This document shows, piece by piece, positions 57,501-64,000 of a stretch of DNA of 64,000 bases. The notes below the pieces were generated by a model. That model saw only the letters and a list, made by a program, of their open reading frames with translations. It had not been told where the DNA came from and did not search any database. The stretch is from positions 496,001-560,000 of the forward strand of contig JADLSH010000194.1 of assembly GCA_016169945.1 (NCBI GenBank). The letters are read 5' to 3'. The DNA comes from Trachythela sp. YZ-2020. Its lineage: Eukaryota; Cnidaria; Anthozoa; Malacalcyonacea; Clavulariidae. Position numbers and translations under genes: made by a program. Position 1 is the first letter of the stretch. Every line of letters begins with the position of its first letter.

Positions 57501-59470
57501 GTCCACACTAGGTATGCAACATAATATTTATATAAATTATTATTTTCTTCTATAATTATTCAAACTGTCTTGTGCATGTGGATTCAATCATGATAGCAAA
57601 TTCAAAGTTGAAAGCACCTAGCTAGGGTATCCTGTCTCAGAGCGTCAAATACCCTTCCTTTGATATCCTCTATTACAAGCAAGGGAGAATCTCCACTTTC
57701 CTTCTTACAAAATCGCAATGATACGATATGATATCTTACCAGTATGCAAAACTCTTTTTTTCAAAATTAAAGAATTAGAAAGACTATCCATTAAAAAGTT
57801 ACACCATAGGATTATTCTTAAACCTTTGCAAAAAATGTAGATTATTTGAACTAATTTAAACTTTCTCACCTGACCTGTGTACCTCCATTGCTCTCAGATT
57901 CTAAAATAGGAACTGGGTGGTTTTCAAAAATGTCAACATTATCATTTTCTGTCCAAAAAGGAACAGCAAGTTGAGGTGATACAGACTGCACAGGAGCTAC
58001 TGGTTCATTGATAACAAGAGCATCAGGTGAAATGTCTTCATCCTGTCACAAAAAGTTTATAACCTTGTTTTTTGGAGATATCGTAATCTATGGTTTTGGG
58101 GGCATAAATACGGAAACATATATCTGGCGAATTAATCCATCAATTAATTGAGAAAATGAAAATGCTAAAAACCTCTCCTTCTTTGACATCAGATGGTCTA
58201 CTTTCATTTGTAGATGGTCCACTATGATTTTGATCATACACACCAAGTCCAACTGGCAAAGTGTCCTCTTCCTACAGGTCAGAAAAAGTAAAAAAGGCAT
58301 TAATTAGTGGCAACCCTCTTCCCTTGAAGAGTAAAATAGCCTGACATTACACAAAGTAAAAGAAACAAAGTAGGGCACATTTGTGTGTACAGTGTATATT
58401 AGTTTTTTGTATAATCAAAAGAGCAAGAAGAAAAATCCTTCCCAGTAGTCCTTTGGAAAAGCTATTAGAGGTTGTGTTGACTTTTATAACATTCATTTAA
58501 ACTAAGCTTGTAGTTTTTTGGGTACCTTGGTTTTTGGATACATATACTTGTAATTAATGAAAGACATCACTACCTCTGATTCTGATTCTACCTCCACATG
58601 AGCATATTCATTACTTTCCTTTTTAGGCAACAGGATACATGACTATGTATATTCCCCCTTGTCCTGATAAGGCAGCTACAGCAGATCCAGTCCATATAAA
58701 TGATGCTGACATATTAGGATATGCTAGTTTTTTCATTCCAGGTACAATCCCTAAATACCTGAATGGAAGAGACTCCTTCTGGCAAGTCGAAAACATGTCC
58801 AAACAAACTTGTCACCTCTTCAATCATCCGATCATTTGACCAGTTGGGAGAAAATTACAATTTTCCCACACAAACCAAGTTCAGCTAGTTTCCCTCTAGC
58901 CTTTCCTCTTGGAATTGTGATTAAGCTCTGGGCACTAGGTCTGGTTCTCACAATTTCCCCTGAATTTGTAGGACTGATCACGGATACAGGTTCCTATTAA
59001 ACATTTGTTTGTGCAAGTTATAGTTAAATGTTTATTCTCTGTTAATAATATGTCCCATAAGTTAATTTTCAATACCTACCAGGTCCTACTAAATTGCTTT
59101 TATACAAATTTGCAATTTATTTGCATGCCATAAGCTCCTCAGCATAGACATTGTTTATAAGAACCAGTAAAATTTTGCCCAGGCTCGGTTTATTCTTCTT
59201 TTTTATTAGTAAAAGGGTTACTATTTAAGTATTTTGGGATATTTCAGTCTCATTCACATTGTTGATTGTTCTAATATATTCAAGTTTGGTCTTACTAAAA
59301 AAAGTGTATACATAAACTTTATAATTATACTTCAGCTACATTATTCACCAAAATATGAATTATTTATTTACCTGGTCAGTGTCTTGGTCAACTATGGCCG
59401 ATCTTAGGGAATCAATCATCCTTAACGCGTCGTTCACACTGTTTATTCGCCCCGAATTTGCTGCGGCCAT
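54595..59470 (-). pseudogene. HECT-type E3 ubiquitin ligase carried by the giant element, multi-exon, frameshifted
   Basis: Exon 1 (59470-59372, MAAANSGRINSVNDALRMID...) lies in the right TIR. Exon 58993 onward reads EPVSVISPTNSGEIVRTRPS, ITIPRGKARGKLAELG, then two shifts give MIEEVTSLFGHVFDLPEGVS and MSASFIWTGSAVAALSG. Acidic exons follow near 58270 and 58040. HECT N-lobe is 57507-57015 (LVVVRRNHVFHDCMRWF; VKFVGEEGSDYGGPRCECLQ; GGPAPHMFHHLLVDYM). 56326-56094 contains a shift near 56245 and ends LDVVQLIQAHP. 55535-55371 reads KMKAVLCYGPQELTADEVHS. The last exon, 54821-54595, has RLPTVSTCGLVLFLP with the expected catalytic Cys (codon 54691-54693). The phases at the last three joins agree. G2E3-like ligases of fish and cnidarians have the same order, as I recall. 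At least three frameshifts. Confidence 0.82.
56417..56516. repeat. Near-perfect hairpin in a HECT intron
   Basis: TTACCTCAAAAAGCCACAAC, AGTCTGTTTCAT is mirrored by ATGAAACAGACT, GTTGTGGCTTTTCGAGGTAA. The loop is about 30 bp, itself with ATGAAACATGTTTCAT. It is a foldback MITE core. Confidence 0.75.
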
Positions 59471-59825
59471 CTTTGAATCTCTCGAAATTGGCGGGAAAAA
59501 TAGGGACATAATAATTGCTGAGACATGAAATATATCCTATAAATAATCCATTTCAGATTTTGGATTATATATAAATAATCCACTTTGTAAGTGGATTATA
59601 TGACAAATAATCCATTTTAGATTTTGGATTATATATAAATAAACCGTTTCGTTAAATGGATTGTATGGTAAATAATCCATTTTTGTAAATGGATTATATA
59701 AAAAATAATCCACTAACAAAATGGATTATTTAGTAAATAATCCTTTTTTTTGGATTGTTTGACAAATCATTAAAATAATCAAGCTTTTTTGTAATAAATA
59801 ATAAATGAACAAACGGCGCCCCATA
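59331..59825 (-). repeat. Right terminal inverted repeat of the giant element
   Basis: 495 bp. From the outer end inward: TATGGGGCGCCGTTTG, an AT-rich lead, about twelve ATAATCC/GGATTAT heptamers (59536-59752), then the presumed promoter and the first coding exon of the HECT gene (59470-59372), followed by GTAAATAAATAATTCATATT intron sequence shared with the left TIR. Confidence 0.9.
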
Positions 59826-59966
59826 ATTTTGGGGGATCTTATTATAGGGTTAACCTCTAGATTCTCCAGCAAGGACCTTGATACTTTTCTTTATTATATT
59901 ATAGTTCATATATCTTAGATTTAATGTATTAAGGTACCTTGAATAAATTGATTGATTGATTGATTG

Positions 59967-61626
59967 AACACAAAAAATCTAGTGGTCCTGACAATATTCC
60001 AAGCAAATTATTAAATTAGCTATGGATGTTGTGTCTCTTTCCCTGACATATATAGTTAACAAATCACTTTGCACCAGTATTTACCCAAAAGAATGGAAAA
60101 TGGCCAATGTTACACGTACCCACAAAAATGGTGCTAAACGCAACCTAAACAATTATCGTCCAATCTCAATTATTTCAGTTGTTGCAAAAGTCTTTGAAAG
60201 AGTTATTTATGATCAATTTTATTATTACTTAATAAGCAATGAGCTACTCACTAATTGTCAGCCTGGATTTCGAGCGATGCACGGTGCGGCCACCTCGCTG
60301 CTTGAAACCACAAATAAATGGTTGATAAACATCGACAATGGTCTACTCAATGGTGTAGTCTTCATTGACTTGAAAAAAGCTTTCCATAGTATTGATCATG
60401 CGATTCTTCTAGAGAAATGTACTCATTATGGAGTTGATGAAAACACACATTCCATTCTTATCTATCAAGTCGTACACAAAGATGTTGTGTAAATGGACAT
60501 CTATCTAGTAGTCGACCAATTAATTATGGGATCCCTCAAAGTTCTATAATAGGTCCCATTTTATTCTTGGTCTATATCAATGACTTGCCAAACTGTTTCA
60601 ACAACGGCTTGTCGAGTATGTACATGGATGATACAAATATTAGCTTCCAAAGCTCTAATCTTATTGATCTGAAAGATATTATGAATACTGAGCTGAGTAG
60701 TTTAAACAATATAACTATGACAGAATTCATCAATGAGCTTAAATATAGCTAAGACAGAATTCATGGTCATTGGCTCTTGGCAGAGGCTTATGAGGCATGA
60801 TGTGAGTAATCTCAACATATGCGTAGATAATATTCAAATCAAAAGAGTTCAGCACATGAAATCATTATACTTAACCATTGATGAAAATTTAACCTGGAAG
60901 AACCATGTTAATGTTATTTGTAAAAAAATATCATCAGGAATTGGAGCTCTTAAACGAGTGAGGCGATTTATATGCAGGGAAACTGCGGAGAAAGCCTACA
61001 GAGGCTTAATTGAACCTTACTTTAATTACTGCTGTCCAGTTTGGTACGGTGTCGACAGCCAGTTGAGCAGTAAACTACAAAAACTACAAAATCGTGCCGC
61101 TCGTATTATTACAGAATGCACATACGAAACCTCCTCGAGCTCTCTATTAGAGGAGCTAAGTTGGCACAAGTTATCTATTAATTGCAAAAAACACAAAGCA
61201 ATTCTTATGTACAAAACTATTAATAAGAGCACACCTCAGTATCTACAAGATAGTTTTAGCGGGAGATCTTGTCCTTATAGCTTGAGAGACAATGAGAATA
61301 AACTGTTTGTCCCCAAGCCACGCACAGATTATCTAAAACGCTCCTTCAGCTATGACAGAGCAGTTGTATATGGAATAGTTTACCAACTGAACTTCGATCA
61401 GAACAATCTCTCAGTGTATTTAAAAGAGGTTTAGAAATTTGGTTAGCTTCCACAGACTCGCACACAGCAACCATGTAAATCAGTATTTTTTTGTGCTTTG
61501 TAAATAGTATTACTTTTATTTGTTTCTTCTTCTATATTTAGATATATATATTTACTGATGTAACATTTTTACTGATGGTTCTACCATGCCTAAATAAAGT
61601 TTCAATACAATACAATACAATACAAA
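59967..61626 (+). pseudogene. LINE ORF2, right part (reverse transcriptase) and (AATAC)n tail
   Basis: The frame resumes KKSSGPDNIPSKLL, then a 1-nt loss near 60013. 60022-60492: NNYRPISIISVVAKVFERVI, GFRAMHGAATSLLETTN, GVVFIDLKKAFHSIDHAIL (catalytic Asp kept). A shift follows near 60490, then GIPQSSIIGPILFLVYINDL, SMYMDDTNISF (DD kept) and, from 60733, SLNIAKTEFMVIGSW, LTIDENLTWKNHVNVICKKI and RAARIITECTYE, to the stop at 61434. The 3' UTR ends in CAATACAATACAATACAATA. It is the other half of the LINE at 37620-38538. Confidence 0.87.
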
Positions 61627-61726
61627 CGATTTGTCATTGACAATTGGCAAAACCTGAAATCGGCCCAACAAAGCACAAGCGTAAAATTAGCTTGACGTCC
61701 GTGTTGAGAAATTTTCGCTTACTTAA
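61627..61726. other. Short spacer ending in TTAA
   Basis: Only flank between the LINE tail and the next element; its last four bases (61723-61726) are the left TTAA. Confidence 0.5.
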
Positions 61727-63434
61727 GAGCGGTTGTCTGTAATAGTCAGGTAAGACGTGTAAAATGAGAAAGTTCAAAATCCTTCAAACTATGTCAGAAT
61801 GTAGGCCTATATGAAGTATTCATGTTGTTAAAGTTTTATTTCGATCGGATAAATATTATACTTGAGGGACGTCGAAACTGGATTTCTCAGGCCACTTTCA
61901 GTTTTTAGAGGTCATTTTACAGCACTACCAAAATCGCTCTATTTTGCACAAAAATGGGAATATTTCACAAAATATCATTTCGTTATATAAACTAGAGATA
62001 TTTATTGATTAGCAGACGAAATTTAGAGACATTTCTTCAAAAAGTGAATATTTTACAGATTTTCTTAATGATTTTCGAACCACTATTATAGGCCATATTA
62101 GGTAGCGAATATCTCCACTGTTACATCGATTCATAGAAAAAATGTATAATCAGGTCAAAGAAATATGTTTTCCCTCGATACTGATCAAATAAAATTTTGG
62201 GGCAACTCAGAATTGAATTTTTTACGAATTGTTTCGTAACCCCTATTTGACCCGAATAATGCACCAGTCAAGTAAACCGATGCCTACCCCAGGCCGGGGA
62301 TTACCTGTCACACAAGCGGAAGATGTGAAAACAGCGTTTTACTCCGCACCCCAGTGACGTTTAAGTTTGCTTAAACCAGAAAATGCCTTCGCAATGCCCC
62401 GGTAAACCCCGGCCTGGGGTAAACAGGTTTAAAAATAGAAAAGACACCTTTTGGCATGACGTCACGGTGAAAGAATGCAGCTTATTAAGTAAACGAATTA
62501 CAATTTGAACGTAAACAGACCGGTGTTTTTGACAAAACGCGCGTGCACTATTTATGTACGAAGGGTTTATAGCACGATGAGTCGTGAGAGAACACCTGTT
62601 TATGGGAAGGGACAGAGAAAATAAACTAGATACTTATCACGACATATCGCTGATAAAATAGAATTGAAACACAAATCTGCCAAATCAGCGGCGCCTATAA
62701 TAAGGCATTACCTGAACAATAAGCGACAGTAAAAAGTGTGATTTCGACTTAAATGCTTTTAGACAATCGTACAGCTTTATTTTTCTAGGGCTAGGCTTGT
62801 TTACTTGAAGAAATAAACGTGTTTGATGCGCTCTTTGGTTATTTATTGAACTACATGACTCGACGTTGAGTATGTAAACATACGGTTATTCGGGTCAAAT
62901 AGGGGTTACGAAATAGGGGTTACGAAACAAAAAAGTTACAAAAGAGTTGCCGCAAAATTTTATTTGATCAGTATCGAGGGAAAACATATTTCTTTGACCT
63001 GGATATATATTTTTTGTCTGAATCGATGTAACAGTGGAGATATTCGCTACTTAATATGGCCTATAATAAAGTGGTTCGAAAATCATAACACGTTAAGAAA
63101 ATCTGTAAAATATTCACTTTTTGAAGAAATGTCTCTAAATTACGTCTGCTAATCAATAAATATCTCTAGTTTATATAACGAAATGGGGTTTTGTGAAATA
63201 TTCCCATTTTTGTGCAAAATAGAGCGATTTTGGTAGTGCTGTAAAATGACCTCTAAAAACTGAAAGTGGCCTGAGAAATCCAGTTTCGACGTCCCTCAAG
63301 TATAATATTTATCCGATCGAAATAAAACTTTCACAACATGAATACTTCATATAGGCCTACATTCTGACAAAGTTTGAAGGATTTTGAATTTTCTCATTTT
63401 ACACGTCTTACCTGACTATTACAGACAACCACTC
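61727..63434. mobile_element. 1.7-kb foldback element, about 540-bp TIRs, TTAA target (piggyBac-like MITE)
   Basis: GAGCGGTTGTCTGTAATAGT... at 61727 is inverted to 63434 (...ACTATTACAGACAACCACTC). TTAA stands at 61723-61726 and 63435-63438. The arms stay alignable to about 62255 and 62895, with several substitutions and small indels. No transposase frame. A second, inner palindrome based on CCCCAGGCCGGGG lies near 62287-62420. TTAA duplication is the piggyBac mark, but the terminal sequence is not the usual CCC...GGG. Confidence 0.85.
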
Positions 63435-63573
63435 TTAAGCTCTCTAATAAGTATTTGAATGCTTTTCAAGAAATGGAATACAGTTTGTAATCATAATTTG
63501 TATACCTCCTGGAACGTTGTAGTATTACTGCAAGGTATTATTTCAAAATTTTATTTTGTATTATTTTTGTTGC

Positions 63574-63968
63574 AGTTACATCAATGGGAACACAAAATGG
63601 CATATAAACGGTATAATAAACAGATTCCAGAATTTCTGCATAACCGTCCCAATTACCTGGTTGACCATTGCATGAAGCATCTTGTCTATGCTCAGGATGT
63701 CAATTCGATAAATTTAGTGGATGATTCAATTGGTGCATTTTCAATGCCCAGTGAAATGGGGAGCTACAACGTATATTTTAGGGCACCTGAAGACAACGAA
63801 ATACCAAGCTGGGAGTATCTTGACTGGCAAAGAAATGATTTACCCTGCAAGCACAAATTGGCGATCATCCAAAATAGGAAATACAACACTTGGAAATGGG
63901 AAAACGTGCCAACAGAATATAGAGTCTCCTTTAATGATAATAATCGGTTTATTAGAACCAAAGTATAA
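63574..63968 (+). pseudogene. MULE-type C-terminal exon with damaged SWIM zinc finger
   Basis: After a TTGCAG acceptor, the exon reads LHQWEHKMAYKRYNKQIPEF, LHNRPNYLVDHCMKHLV, GAFSMPSEMGSYNVYFRAPE, then EIPSWEYLDWQRNDLPCKHK to a stop at 63966-63968. The usual SWIM motif is CxCx(n)CxH. Here LPCKH keeps the last C and H, but the first two positions are Trp (TGG) and Tyr (TAT), each one base from Cys. It may be the end of a MULE-like gene such as that at 25.5-30.8 kb, but from another copy. The rest of the gene is not here. Confidence 0.6.
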
Positions 63969-64000
63969 ACTGATTACATGGTAGAATTTACAAAATGTAC

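Larger units (their letters stand above)
38606..59825. mobile_element. 21.2-kb giant DNA transposon, long TIRs, 6-bp TSD, IS3EU-like
   Basis: The termini read inward as TATGGGCGTCGTTTGTTCAT (left) and TATGGGGCGCCGTTTGTTCA (right, inverted). ATTTTG stands directly outside both ends (38600-38605 and 59826-59831). The inverted repeats extend to 39138 and 59331. Inside are a RAG1-like gene (+), a HTH-integrase fragment (+), a HECT ligase gene (-) whose first exon is in the right TIR, a nested 5.15-kb hAT and several MITEs. A 6-bp duplication, TAY ends and an IS3-like integrase are, as I recall, the IS3EU marks. The size excess comes partly from nested insertions. Confidence 0.85.
38539..59966. 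mobile_element. 5'-truncated retroelement with (TTGA)n tail, split by the giant transposon
   Basis: AACACA is present at 38533-38538 and at 59967-59972. Between these flanks lie 38539-38605 and 59832-59966, the latter ending in ATTGATTGATTGATTGATTG. A microsatellite tail plus a target duplication is the mark of a CR1/L2-type LINE end inserted into the older LINE. The giant element inserted later within it. Confidence 0.72.

Noticed and set aside
59537..59719. 60-codon repetitive frame in the right TIR
   Set aside because: Product of the heptamer array; not protein-like.

Overview
This 64-kb window is AT-rich animal DNA made almost entirely of transposable elements. It has spliced genes with GT-AG introns, several LINE families with short microsatellite tails, and at least seven DNA-transposon types (piggyBac, hAT, MULE, an integrase-bearing giant element, two RAG1-like DDE genes, and many MITEs/foldbacks). 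The mixture recalls cnidarian genomes, but that is my inference. I see no certain host gene, rRNA, bona fide tRNA, CRISPR array or prokaryotic operon.

Layout. 1-4.7 kb: minus-strand exons of a degenerate repetitive gene running off the left edge, with a MITE in an intron. 5.4-9.7 kb: a near full-length LINE with ORF1 and ORF2. 9.8-12.5 kb: a frameshifted piggyBac gene. 13.2-16.8 kb: nested foldbacks and a 1.47-kb non-autonomous hAT with an 8-bp target duplication. 17.4-20.3 kb: a spliced RAG1-like DDE gene with one frameshift. 20.5-25.1 kb: MITEs, an unknown 210-aa ORF, a minus-strand LINE cut by a hAT element, and a SAP-like pseudogene. 25.5-30.8 kb: pieces of a MULE interrupted by a LINE with a long intact RT frame. 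30.8-37.6 kb: gene-poor, many foldbacks.

The main discovery is a 21.2-kb transposon at 38606-59825. It has long terminal inverted repeats (533 and 495 bp) that begin TATGGG, a perfect 6-bp target duplication (ATTTTG at 38600-38605 and 59826-59831), and dense subterminal GGATTAT/ATAATCC repeats. It sits inside a short (TTGA)n-tailed retroelement, which itself interrupts a LINE at an AACACA duplication. The LINE reading frame resumes on the far side.

The giant element carries four gene sets. (1) An apparently intact 8-exon, 852-codon gene whose catalytic and zinc residues match the spacing of RAG1. (2) A HECT-type ubiquitin ligase gene on the opposite strand whose first coding exon lies inside the right terminal repeat. 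(3) A helix-turn-helix plus DDE integrase fragment, the best candidate for its own transposase. (4) A nested 5.15-kb hAT with its own 8-bp duplication. The 6-bp duplication, the TAY termini and the integrase suggest the IS3EU superfamily.

59.97-61.6 kb is the rest of the interrupted LINE. 61.7-63.4 kb is a 1.7-kb TTAA-flanked foldback, and the right edge holds a MULE-type SWIM exon that has lost two zinc cysteines.
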